Positions 23,985 to 32,550 of a stretch of 64,000 nt of DNA are shown here, in pieces. The translations under genes and the position numbers were made by a program. The notes below the pieces were generated by a model. It was given only the letters and a program-made list of their open reading frames with translations. It did no database searches and was not told the DNA's origin. The stretch comes from Chromobacterium violaceum ATCC 12472 (GTDB lineage: Bacteria > Pseudomonadota > Gammaproteobacteria > Burkholderiales > Chromobacteriaceae), in NCBI RefSeq assembly GCF_000007705.1, contig NC_005085.1, positions 4,163,752 to 4,227,751 on the forward strand, read 5' to 3'. The stretch's first letter is position 1. Each line of letters opens with the position of its first letter.

Positions 23985-26900
23985 TTATCGGCTGATTGCC
24001 TGCTGCCATAAGGGCAGATGCCGTTTCAAACCGCAATTCTCCCGCACCCAGGCGCGCAAGCCATCCCCAGCCTGCGCCGCGGCGGCCGCGTCGCGAGCCA
24101 GCTCCCGCAGCGCCTCTCCCCAGCTTGACACATCGTTCTCCACCCTCGCCACCGGCGCCGGGCTTAGGCCCAGTTCGCCGACAGCGCTGCAGATGACTGG
24201 AACGCCAAGCGCGCCGAACTCGAACATCCGCAAGGGGCTGCCCGTCTCGTTGGCCAGCGTGGCGGCCTTGGGCATCACCGCCATGTCCAGACTCAGGCTG
24301 GCCAGCCTGGTCGGATAGTCGTCGCTGGACAGATCGAAGGCATGGTATTCGGCGAGGCAAGGCTTGAGCACCTCGGGACAGTCGCCAAGCACGATCCAGT
24401 CCAGCTCAGCCGCGGTCGCCAATATGATGCCGCTCAGCATCAGCAGGTCGGGGGCCTCGGCTGCCGAGCCTACCCAGCCGACCCTGGGCTTCTTGCCGAC
24501 CCGGCGCAAGGACTGCAGTTCGAACCAGCGCGCCTCCTCCAAACCGTCCGGCACCAGGCGCACATCGTCAGCGAAGGCGAGCGCCATCCGGTAAAGAGAC
24601 TCGGTGGGAACGATGACCCTGTCCGCCATGCCCGCCATCGCCTGCAACAGCGAATGGCCGTAGCGGTGGGTGGTTCCCGCGCCGAAATCCAGCTTGTCCA
24701 GCATCAGCACCGCCAGCACATCCGGCCTGCGCTGCCTATACCCCCGCAGCCAGGCCAGGGAGGCGGAATCGAAACGCGCCGACATCAGCAGCGCGTCGGG
24801 CGCCATCCGCTCGATTTCCCCGGCGCTAGGCAAGCGCTGGCCCGCGGGGATCTGCGTCAACTGGCACTGGCAGTCCTCCTGCAGAATCCTGAATGGCGAT
24901 GCCATGCGCGCCTCGGTGGCCTTGCTCTCTGCCGGCAGCGCCAGCACCCTGGTCCGCTCATGGAAGCTGGCATCCCACTGCGCCGAATAAACGTCCTCTA
25001 TCTGGAAGGCCTTGTCGGCCGCCAGGCTCAAATGGCGGTTATGGGCGGGGTCCTGCCCCAGCCAGCCGTTCCAGCGCAAAGACAGGGCATCGGCATCGCA
25101 GGTTTCCGGGGGCTCGGACACATCCAGCGCGCCATGCCGGCGCGCGGATACGAACGGCGTCCATACCGGCAATCTGCCCGCGGCCCGGATTCTGAGTCCC
25201 AAGTCGACCGCAGTGTCCAGCAAGGTCGGCAAAGAGGCGTCCATGCCGCCGATTTGCTGGTAAAACGCTTTAGCCATCAGCAGGCATTCCAGACGCAGCG
25301 CGCCCGGATTATGCTCGACCGCCTGTCGGTTCAGATGACCGGCCTCCGATGCCCCGGCATCGCAGAACAAGGCCGCCGCGCCTTCGCCGGCGCCGATCAG
25401 CAGCGGGCCGCGCCAGAGAGCCTCGCCATCCGGCCGCAGCAGCCGCGGCGCGGCGGCGCCGACTTCCGGGCGGGCGGCAAGACCCAGCAGTGCCTGCAGG
25501 CCATCCGGCTGCGCGAGCTCGACCCGGCTATCGATGAACAGCAGGAAATCGCCGCTCGCGGCCTCAGCGCCCAGCTGGAAACGCGCCGCCAGCCCCAGCC
25601 CGGGGTCGCAGCGCAGCAGCTTGGCCGCGTCGCCAGGCTCGCCGTCAGCCGCGATGGCGAGGATCTCGCACGCGCAGCCCCCCAGGCTGGCTTGCAAGGC
25701 ATCGATGCAGGGGGACAGGTGGAAACCGTCGCCAGCGTCGGCGACGATGATGGAAAGTCTGGCCTGCTCCGGCGCCGGATAGCGGATTCTGCGCGTGCCG
25801 GCCGCAGGTCCCGCCTCGATGTCCGCGCCGCCGCCGTTGCGGGCCAGATGGGCGTCCAAGGCGGCACGCTGGCCCGAGCCGTCCGCCGTCCCGCGGGACG
25901 GCGCATGCAGCAGCATGTCGGGGATGTGGCCTATCACCATCGCGCCGTAGCGGTCATGGATGCGCAACAGGGCATCGTAGCTGTCGGCGTCCGGCGCCTC
26001 GGCGAAAGCGCCGATCTCCTGCAGAGCCTCGGCGCGGAACCAGGCGCCGTCGCCGACATAGTCGCTCCCCCGCAACAAGTCCAGATTGAAATCCGGCTTG
26101 AAGGCCGGCTGGCTGCGTTTGCCGTTCCGCGAAATGATGTCGCTGTCGCTGTAAATCGCCTGCCAGGCAGGATTCAAGGCGGCATAATCGCCAAGCGCGA
26201 TCAGGGCATGCGGCTCCAGCTCCGCCCCCGGCGGCAAAATGCCCATCCAATCGCAAGGCAATGCCCCCAGCACGGCCGCATAGGCCTGGGTCAGTTGCGC
26301 GGGGTCGCGGGCATTGTCTATGCGCAGCCAGCCCAGTATTTCGGAGTTCTGGAACACCGCGCTGGGCTCGTCGAAATCGGCGACCAGAATCAGCTGCCAT
26401 TGCTTGTACAACTGCTGGGATAGGGAATTGATCGATCTGATCGCATCCGGCAAACCATCCATCGTCAAAGGCATCAGGATGATGAAACGCGGCTGTCCGC
26501 TCCAGCTGCGGATCATCCTCTCTGCATGAAGCTGCGCCGATGCCGGCGTCAAGGCATGACGACGCATCCAGGCATCGTAGCTGGCCTCCTCCTGGCTGAC
26601 CGGCGCCGCCTGCGGCTGGAAGGAGGGCAGCACCACTTCGTTGCCGGCGCCTTGCGGCAGCAGTTGGGAACGATCGATGAAGTGCTCGAGCTGTCCCAGC
26701 AGCTCAAGCTGGTACTGGTGATACACCTGCTGGTATTCCACCGTCTTGGCATGCGCGGCGGCAATGCCTTCCGGCGTGTCGTCGAATGTCGCGCCCGGCA
26801 AGGCCAGGCCCAGCGCCACCCCTGCGCGCTCCTCCGGCTTCTTGGAATACACGGTTTCCTTGATCACCACCGGGCAGCCGCACAGCAGCGCCTCGGAGAT

Positions 26901-27542
26901 GATCGCGGAGTTGGCGAAGGTGTACACCACCCTGCCCTGCCTCAGCAGCGCCGCCAACTCCTCATGGCTTTGCGGCCAGTCATAGGTGATGACGGTGGAG
27001 TCCTTGAACAGCTCGGGAAAATCCTGCTCCGCGGTCTTGTAACGCCCGGGGTAAACCAGCGTCAGGTGGCGTTCATCATCATGCGGATTGTCGTCGTTAT
27101 TGAAGATGCCGGTATCGATGGACGGGATGAAGATGTAGGACGGATCGGCATACTTGGCGAAGTCCACGTAGTCCTGATGCCAGAACACCAGCATGTCCGA
27201 TTCCGGATAATCCTTGGGTCCTCCGAGCAAACCCGGGTGGTTGAGGATGTAGCGCACCACCGAGGTCGCGTTGAGCGGATTGCCATGCAGCACTTCGGGA
27301 TAGACAACGATGGGCGAACGCTTGGTCGCCTTGTGGCGGTCGACGATGTCCTGGGTCAGGTAGGGCGTCCTGAGCTTGGGATCGGTCTCCGGAGTGAAGA
27401 CATACGCCTCCTCCCCCAGCTTGTTCAGGTAATGGCACAACAGGTGCATGGCGCGCACGCCGTTGGAGACCCGGGTAAATCCTGGCGCGCAGATGTAATA
27501 AGGCCGGTGCTTCTCGTTGTAGAATTTTTTTTCGATCTGCAT
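23985..27542 (-). CDS. Giant multi-domain glycosyltransferase (1185 aa), partly degenerate
   Basis: The N-terminal part (about 1-330) is a GT-B-like unit with YYICAPGFTRVSNGVRAMHL and SEALLCGCPVVIKE. A GT2-like unit (about 350-560) follows, with DxD-type SDSDI. A second GT2-like unit (about 600-800) has lost the NNDTE motif and reads FLLFIDSRVEL. The C-terminal GT-B-like unit (about 890-1185) is a cousin of that in the 1291-residue protein, but its FN-x-x-KS motif has become ANETGS. At least two units are therefore probably inactive. The middle and C-terminal architecture is shared with the 1291-residue protein, so they are paralogues by duplication. Confidence 0.85.
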   Translation of the reverse strand: MQIEKKFYNEKHRPYYICAPGFTRVSNGVRAMHLLCHYLNKLGEEAYVFTPETDPKLRTPYLTQDIVDRHKATKRSPIVVYPEVLHGNPLNATSVVRYILNHPGLLGGPKDYPESDMLVFWHQDYVDFAKYADPSYIFIPSIDTGIFNNDDNPHDDERHLTLVYPGRYKTAEQDFPELFKDSTVITYDWPQSHEELAALLRQGRVVYTFANSAIISEALLCGCPVVIKETVYSKKPEERAGVALGLALPGATFDDTPEGIAAAHAKTVEYQQVYHQYQLELLGQLEHFIDRSQLLPQGAGNEVVLPSFQPQAAPVSQEEASYDAWMRRHALTPASAQLHAERMIRSWSGQPRFIILMPLTMDGLPDAIRSINSLSQQLYKQWQLILVADFDEPSAVFQNSEILGWLRIDNARDPAQLTQAYAAVLGALPCDWMGILPPGAELEPHALIALGDYAALNPAWQAIYSDSDIISRNGKRSQPAFKPDFNLDLLRGSDYVGDGAWFRAEALQEIGAFAEAPDADSYDALLRIHDRYGAMVIGHIPDMLLHAPSRGTADGSGQRAALDAHLARNGGGADIEAGPAAGTRRIRYPAPEQARLSIIVADAGDGFHLSPCIDALQASLGGCACEILAIAADGEPGDAAKLLRCDPGLGLAARFQLGAEAASGDFLLFIDSRVELAQPDGLQALLGLAARPEVGAAAPRLLRPDGEALWRGPLLIGAGEGAAALFCDAGASEAGHLNRQAVEHNPGALRLECLLMAKAFYQQIGGMDASLPTLLDTAVDLGLRIRAAGRLPVWTPFVSARRHGALDVSEPPETCDADALSLRWNGWLGQDPAHNRHLSLAADKAFQIEDVYSAQWDASFHERTRVLALPAESKATEARMASPFRILQEDCQCQLTQIPAGQRLPSAGEIERMAPDALLMSARFDSASLAWLRGYRQRRPDVLAVLMLDKLDFGAGTTHRYGHSLLQAMAGMADRVIVPTESLYRMALAFADDVRLVPDGLEEARWFELQSLRRVGKKPRVGWVGSAAEAPDLLMLSGIILATAAELDWIVLGDCPEVLKPCLAEYHAFDLSSDDYPTRLASLSLDMAVMPKAATLANETGSPLRMFEFGALGVPVICSAVGELGLSPAPVARVENDVSSWGEALRELARDAAAAAQAGDGLRAWVRENCGLKRHLPLWQQAISR

Positions 27543-27636
27543 GTTCGCTTGCTTTCGTGTATCCCTTGCTCCAGCCTGCCGCCTCGGCCCGCCCGGAACA
27601 AGAACGCCAACCGGCCAAGCCGGCTAGCAGACAATA

Positions 27637-28710
27637 TCATGCCTGTTGAAACGCGTCGGCCGAAAACCGGATGGCATCGTCCAGCGAAGTCCAGGGCTCC
27701 AGGCCCAGCCTCTCCCGCGCCCTGCCGATGTCGGGCAGGTACAGGTTGCGGACCGGGTTGCCGACGCTGGCGTCGGAGCGGCCCAGGATGCGCACCTCCA
27801 CGCCCGGATTCAGCCGGTCCCGGACCCGGTTCGCCAGCGCCGCGATGTCGATGGCCTCATCCGATCCGACGTTGAAGACCTCGGCCGCCCCCTCGCGTTG
27901 CAGCAGCGTCATCAGCCAGACCACCAAGTCGCCCATGTACAGATAGGAACGGACCGGAGAGCCATCTCCATTGATGATGATAGGCTCTCCTTGCAGCGCG
28001 CACTGGATGAAATTGCCGATCGCATAATGGATGTCCAGCGGCATGAAAGGCCCGACGAAGGCGAAACAGCGGGCGGCGCTCAGATGCCAGCCATATTGCC
28101 GGGCATAAGCGGCGCACAGGAACTCCGCCGCGCGCTTGGCCTGCCCCAAGGCCGTCATCGGGTCCATGGTGTCCGGCGCGCAGACGTCGTCCTCCCGCAA
28201 CGGCAGGCCGCGCGGCGACGGACCGTAGGCCGCGCCGGAGCTGGTGAACAGGAAATGCCGGACACCGGCCTCCGCCGCGAAATCCAGCACGCGCCGGGTA
28301 CCGCTCACTAGGGTGTCGAACTTGCCCAGCGGACTTTCGCCGTTGAAGGTTTCATGCGCCGACGTGGTGGCCGCGTGGAGGACATGGGTGAAGCGCTCGC
28401 GGGGAAAGTCGAAGTCGCGGACGTCGCCGATGTGGAAGCGGATGGCGGGATTGGACGCCAGGTGCGGCGCGCGGCGCGCGAAGGCGCCCGGATCGCGGCT
28501 GAGCGCCAGCACGCGGATATCCGTTCCCAGCCGGGCGTTGGCGTGGGCGATGGCCTCCAGCAGCCAGCGGCCGAACCAGCCGGTGCCGCCGCTGATGAAC
28601 AGCGAGGCGCCGCGCAGGCTCTCCCACACCTCGGGCTTGCGCGCGAGGATGGCGTCCAGATCGTCGTTCAGCGCGCGGCGCGGCTCCGCGGCGCGGCGGT
28701 CTGCGGGCAT
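27637..28710 (-). CDS. Extended SDR (NAD-dependent epimerase/dehydratase family) lacking the catalytic Tyr
   Basis: Encodes 357 residues. The NAD(P) fold is clear (ISGGTGWFGRW, GxxGxxG at 41-47), and TSSGAAYGPS carries the usual Ser. The YxxxK motif is altered: Lys192 is present (ALGQAKRAAEF) but position 188 is Leu instead of Tyr. C-terminal substrate-binding features (GDGSPVRSYLYMGDLVVWL, NVGSDEAIDIAALANRV) are intact. In a sugar island it would be expected to reduce or epimerise an NDP-keto-sugar. Without the Tyr it may do an altered reaction or be non-catalytic. It is 10 bp downstream of the 265-residue gene. Confidence 0.87.
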   Translation of the reverse strand: MPADRRAAEPRRALNDDLDAILARKPEVWESLRGASLFISGGTGWFGRWLLEAIAHANARLGTDIRVLALSRDPGAFARRAPHLASNPAIRFHIGDVRDFDFPRERFTHVLHAATTSAHETFNGESPLGKFDTLVSGTRRVLDFAAEAGVRHFLFTSSGAAYGPSPRGLPLREDDVCAPDTMDPMTALGQAKRAAEFLCAAYARQYGWHLSAARCFAFVGPFMPLDIHYAIGNFIQCALQGEPIIINGDGSPVRSYLYMGDLVVWLMTLLQREGAAEVFNVGSDEAIDIAALANRVRDRLNPGVEVRILGRSDASVGNPVRNLYLPDIGRARERLGLEPWTSLDDAIRFSADAFQQA

Positions 28711-28719
28711 GCGGCCGAC

Positions 28720-29517
28720 CTACCCGGCCAGGACGACCAGGCCGCTGGCCCAGTATTCGGCCGCCATGCCCTGATGGACGCGGCGATTGAAGGTGAGATC
28801 GTAGCCGTAGGCTTCGAAATGATAGCCGATGCCCTCCTTCTCGCCATCGAGTCCGGCCAGCCACAGCAGCGGCGGATAGCCGTCCTTGCGCAGCAGCAGG
28901 TCGGGGGAGCCGATGAAGGCGGCGGCGGTATCGTAACCGCCGGCCAGCAGGAAAGGCTCGGGCAGGCTAGCCATCTGCTCGATCGCCGCCGGAATCGAAT
29001 ACTCCAGCAGGCAGGGAAAGTAGACGCCCACCACCGGACCGCTCGCCATCGCGTCGATCAGGCGCTGGTGGCGAGATCCCTCCGCCGGCGTCAGCTTGCC
29101 GGCGAGGCCGGCCTTGTGATGGTTGGAGAAACTGTATTCCGGCAGCGCTTGGGCATAGGCCCGCTCCACGGCCGGCAGATAACGGCTCTCCAGCGCCTCG
29201 CCGATGTCGCCGTGGCTGGCCGCCGGCAGCAGGAAGGGCGCGTGCGGGCCGTTCAGGATGCCGCGGGTGGCTTCGTCGTCCGCCAGGCGGGCCAGCACGT
29301 CGCGCGCGCGGCGCTCGAACTCGGCCGCATCCACGCCGGCGTCGCCGAGCTGGCCGACGATGCGTTGGTGGATGGCGGCGTAGTCCAGCGCCGGCTGGGT
29401 CGGCAGGAAATAGCGCCGGGTCTGGCGATGGCAGGCGGCTTGGGTGGCCTCGTGCGGCAGGCAGCGGCCGTGGGCGTCGAAGCGCTGCGCGGTTTGAATC
29501 ATGTCTGGTGCGTTCAT
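28720..29517 (-). CDS. Uncharacterised island protein (265 aa)
   Basis: I do not recognise this family. It is soluble, with no signal or membrane segment. Visible features are a His-rich centre (YSFSNHHKAGLAGKLTPAEG), an acidic helical N-terminal half (GVDAAEFERRARDVLARLAD) and a Gly/Tyr-rich C-terminus (GIGYHFEAYGYDLTFNRRVH). Its N-terminus MNAP repeats that of the radical SAM protein 39 bp upstream, and the two are surely co-transcribed. That pairing suggests it works with, or on the product of, the radical SAM enzyme. It could be an enzyme with no described fold or a partner subunit. Confidence 0.75.
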   Translation of the reverse strand: MNAPDMIQTAQRFDAHGRCLPHEATQAACHRQTRRYFLPTQPALDYAAIHQRIVGQLGDAGVDAAEFERRARDVLARLADDEATRGILNGPHAPFLLPAASHGDIGEALESRYLPAVERAYAQALPEYSFSNHHKAGLAGKLTPAEGSRHQRLIDAMASGPVVGVYFPCLLEYSIPAAIEQMASLPEPFLLAGGYDTAAAFIGSPDLLLRKDGYPPLLWLAGLDGEKEGIGYHFEAYGYDLTFNRRVHQGMAAEYWASGLVVLAG

Positions 29518-29556
29518 CGGGTAAAGCCTTTACCGTGTTCTGTGGGTCGTGCCGTC

Positions 29557-30669
29557 TCAGTCGTACAGCGAATCTTCGTCGGAGAAGCCCTGTCCCCACG
29601 GCAGCGGCAGGAATTTGGCGCCCGCGGTCTTTTCCGTGTGGATCTTGATGAATTTCGGGTCTTCGCCGATCAGGCAGTCGGGCCGGTGCGGCCCCAGCCA
29701 CGGGTTGCGCATGCCGCGCGCCAGCACTTCCTTCAGCGGGGTTTCGCGCAGGTTGCCGATGGAGAAATCGATGTACGGGCACGGCGTCACTTCCATGGTG
29801 GAGGTGACGGTGATGATGCCCTTGACCGTGATGCAGCCCTTGTGCGAGCCGTAGGAAGGCGTCATGTGGGTGAAGACGTTGTACTCCTTCTCCATCTGGC
29901 GCAGGATGTCGGCGTCTTCCTTGTCGATGACGAATTCCGGGTGCTCGGTGCACGATCCGGTGGGCTTGGCGTAGGACACGTACAGTCCGAAGCCGCGCTG
30001 GGTCGCGTACTCGCACATCTGGCGGAATTCCTTGCTCTTGGCCCGGCCCTTGACCAGCACGGTCGACAGGATCAGATTGAGGCCGGCGTCCAGGCAGGCG
30101 TCCACCGCGCGGATCACCCGCTTGTACGAGCCGGGCTTGTTGCGGAAATTGTCGTGGTCCTTCTCGACGAAGCTGTCCAGCGACAGCTGGATCTTTTCCA
30201 CGCCGATGGACTTCAGATGCTTGGCGCGCTCCAGGTCGAGAAACCAGCCGTTGCTGTCGACGATCACATAATGCTTTTCGGGATCGATGGCGGCGACGAC
30301 ATCGTCCAGATCCTTCATCACCAGCGGCTCGCCGCCGGTGATCACGAAGCGGGCCAGGCCCAATTCGTCCGCTTGGCGGGACAGGTTGCGGATGTCCTCG
30401 TATTCCATCTTGCTGCGGGTGTCCACCACCTTGATCACGTTCTTCAGGTGGCGGTCCATGTAGTATTCGGCCGAGCAGTGCGTGCACTTGAAGTTGCACA
30501 GATAGCTCTTCTCCAGCCGGATGATGGGGCTGATCTCCCCGCGCTCTTCCATTTCCGCGATGCGCGCCAGCTTGGCCGCGATGTACGGCTTGCGCTGCGC
30601 GAGGTCGTTGCGTTTCGCCTGCTCTGCCTGGCTCAAGGCCAAGTTCGCGGTTTCCAGGGGAGCATTCAT
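29557..30669 (-). CDS. Radical SAM protein with C-terminal Cys-rich region
   Basis: Encodes 370 residues from the ATG at 30669, with GGAG 8 nt before it. Cys58, Cys62 and Cys65 (CNFKCTHC) bind the SAM iron-sulfur cluster, and ITGGEPLV is the SAM-binding GGE motif. A second set of Cys in the C-terminal third (GSCTEH, HKGCITV, TPCPYI, RPDCLIG) resembles a SPASM or twitch domain for an extra cluster. Family members with sugar substrates include the DesII deaminase and the BtrN dehydrogenase; many others mature peptides. The CDP-sugar operon points to a sugar, but the 265-residue neighbour could equally be a peptide-type partner. Confidence 0.88.
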   Translation of the reverse strand: MNAPLETANLALSQAEQAKRNDLAQRKPYIAAKLARIAEMEERGEISPIIRLEKSYLCNFKCTHCSAEYYMDRHLKNVIKVVDTRSKMEYEDIRNLSRQADELGLARFVITGGEPLVMKDLDDVVAAIDPEKHYVIVDSNGWFLDLERAKHLKSIGVEKIQLSLDSFVEKDHDNFRNKPGSYKRVIRAVDACLDAGLNLILSTVLVKGRAKSKEFRQMCEYATQRGFGLYVSYAKPTGSCTEHPEFVIDKEDADILRQMEKEYNVFTHMTPSYGSHKGCITVKGIITVTSTMEVTPCPYIDFSIGNLRETPLKEVLARGMRNPWLGPHRPDCLIGEDPKFIKIHTEKTAGAKFLPLPWGQGFSDEDSLYD

Positions 30670-30763
30670 GTGGGTATCTCCAGGTCTTTCCATCCCCGCC
30701 GTCCGCACGCGCGCCGGCAGGGCTTTGCAAGTATTTCGAGTGTATCAGAGAGGCCGTGCCGGA

Positions 30764-31390
30764 TTAGCGCGCCGCCTGGTTTTCTGTATCAGCATTTCTT
30801 ATATGATTTTCGGCTTTTCCCAGCGAAACTTGAGCCGAAGGAAGCGGACTGCCGGCTTCCGCGCCATCGATGAAGGCGCGGTAGATCTCGTGCACCCGGA
30901 TCAGATCGTCCGGGCAGCCCTGATGCCAGGCCCAGTCGCCGTCGCGCGGCGCCGACGGGTCGAAGCGTCTCGCCTCGTCCGGCGGCGTCAGCAGCCGGCA
31001 TGCGTGCAGCAGCGAAATGAAATGCCCGCGGACGTCGCGGCTGTGGTTGACGATCTCGTGCTGGCACAGCGGGCGCGGGTCGAAGCCGACCTCGGCGCCG
31101 AGCTCCTTGGCCGCCACCGCGGCGATGCGCTCGGCCGAACTCTCCTTGAAGCGTATGATGCCGCCGGGAATATGCCAGCCCGGACCGTAGAAACGGTCGT
31201 GCCGCCAGGTCAGCAGCGTGCGCCCTTCCTCGTCGCGGATCAGCAGGTCGACGTTGACCATGGGCGTCAGGCTGCTGACGAACAGGAACACCTCTTCCGG
31301 CAACCCATCGCGCGCCGATCCCACCGCTTCGCGCAGGGTTTCGATCGCCTGCTGCATCGCCTCGCGGGGAACCGATGGTTGACGCGGCAT
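30764..31390 (-). CDS. Nudix hydrolase, GDP-mannose mannosyl hydrolase-like
   Basis: Encodes 208 residues. The Nudix region reads GGIIRFKESSAERIAAVAAKELGAEVG. The usual REUxEE core is replaced by AVAAKE, as in GDP-mannose mannosyl hydrolases, which lost that Glu and cleave the sugar rather than the pyrophosphate. DRFYGPGWHIPGG and CQHEIVNHSRD also fit that family. It would hydrolyse an NDP-sugar in the cytoplasm, perhaps to clear a side product or free a sugar for NeuB. It ends 3 bp before the methyltransferase start on the same transcript. The last 30 residues form an extra low-complexity tail. Confidence 0.83.
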   Translation of the reverse strand: MPRQPSVPREAMQQAIETLREAVGSARDGLPEEVFLFVSSLTPMVNVDLLIRDEEGRTLLTWRHDRFYGPGWHIPGGIIRFKESSAERIAAVAAKELGAEVGFDPRPLCQHEIVNHSRDVRGHFISLLHACRLLTPPDEARRFDPSAPRDGDWAWHQGCPDDLIRVHEIYRAFIDGAEAGSPLPSAQVSLGKAENHIRNADTENQAAR

Positions 31391-31392
31391 GG

Positions 31393-32547
31393 TCAGGCCT
31401 CCGGAGCCGGGGTTCGCAGCGCATCGCCGTCCAGCACGGCGATAGCGAAGCGCTCGCCGTGGCGGGCGCGGATCTGCCGCACCACTTCCGCGCTGTAGCT
31501 GGCCGCCAGCACGATGACCGCGTCCACCTCGCCGTCATCCAGCCGCGCCGGCGGCACGATGGGCAGGTGGGTGGCCGGCGTGTAGCGCCCCTGCTTGAAC
31601 GGCGCGGAATCCAGCACGTAGCGGATGCGGCCGGCGATGCCCATCAGGCTGATCAGCGCCAGCGCCTGGTGGCCCGCGCCCCAGATCGCCACCCGGCCGG
31701 GTTCGAAGCGGCCGAGGAAGCCGTCGAACGACGCGCGCAGCGCGCCCTGGCAGGCGGCCAGCGCCGACAGGTCCTGTGGGCGGCGCTTCCTGACCGTGGC
31801 CGACAGCACGTAGTCGTGCCAGGCGGCGCGGCAGTCCAGCACCTCGAAGCCGTTGGCCTCCAGCAGCCGCGCCAGCGTGCGCTCGGTGAAGTAGAACAGG
31901 TGGTCCGGGATAAACTCGGCGAACAGGCCCTTCGCTATGATCATGTCGAAGTTGGGCACCTCCACCATGCCGACGGCGCCGTCGGCCAGGTTGGCGGCGA
32001 TGCCCTGCAAGGTCCGATGGGCGGCAGGGATATGCTCGAGGAAATTCAGGATCATGAAGCCGTCGAACGGGCCCGCGGCCAGCCGCGTGTCCGGGCCGTC
32101 GACAAAGCCCTGCTCCACCCTCAGCCCTGCCTGGCGGCAGGCGTCCACCGACGCCGGCAGATGCTCGACGCCGTAGGCGTCGGCGCCGGCCTCGGCCAGC
32201 AGCGACAGATACTCGCCGCGGCCGCAGCCCACTTCCAGCACCTTGCGGCCTGTCAGGCCATGCTCGGCCAACCAGCCGCCGAATTGCTCCAGCCGGAAAT
32301 CGCGCATTTCCGGCGAAATGCCGGCGGCGCGGATCACGTCGCGCCAGTACGGCACCGGCTCGGCATCCAGCTGCACCAGGCCGCAGCCGCCGCATTGGCG
32401 CAGCGCAAGCCTGACGCCGCGGTCGCCGGGCAGCTGCTCGGCGCTCGGCAGCCCCTGGGCGGCGGCGGGCATGTCGTCCTGCACCAGCAAGGGCTGATCA
32501 AACAGCGGCTGCGCGCAGAGGCGGCAGTGATCGATCGCAGCGGCCAT
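31393..32547 (-). CDS. SAM-dependent C-methyltransferase (TylC3/NovU type)
   Basis: Encodes 384 residues. The N-terminal zinc-site cysteines Cys8, Cys11, Cys52 and Cys55 (CRLC, CGGC) are the hallmark of NDP-4-ketosugar C-3 methyltransferases. The SAM-binding motif is VLEVGCGRGEY (103-113). FMILNFLEHIPAAHRTLQGI and FIPDHLFYFTERTLARLLEA follow, and the C-terminal Rossmann-like domain has GRVAIWGAGHQALALISL. Such enzymes place a methyl branch on carbon 3 of a 4-keto sugar and need a 3-deoxy or 2-deoxy intermediate, which RfbFGH could supply. It is packed 4 bp after the thiamine enzyme gene. Confidence 0.88.
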   Translation of the reverse strand: MAAAIDHCRLCAQPLFDQPLLVQDDMPAAAQGLPSAEQLPGDRGVRLALRQCGGCGLVQLDAEPVPYWRDVIRAAGISPEMRDFRLEQFGGWLAEHGLTGRKVLEVGCGRGEYLSLLAEAGADAYGVEHLPASVDACRQAGLRVEQGFVDGPDTRLAAGPFDGFMILNFLEHIPAAHRTLQGIAANLADGAVGMVEVPNFDMIIAKGLFAEFIPDHLFYFTERTLARLLEANGFEVLDCRAAWHDYVLSATVRKRRPQDLSALAACQGALRASFDGFLGRFEPGRVAIWGAGHQALALISLMGIAGRIRYVLDSAPFKQGRYTPATHLPIVPPARLDDGEVDAVIVLAASYSAEVVRQIRARHGERFAIAVLDGDALRTPAPEA

Positions 32548-32550
32548 CGC

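Noticed and set aside
28354-30873. Long + strand open frame opposite the SDR and radical SAM genes
   Set aside because: Same kind of antisense shadow; it crosses several real genes with recognisable motifs on the other strand.
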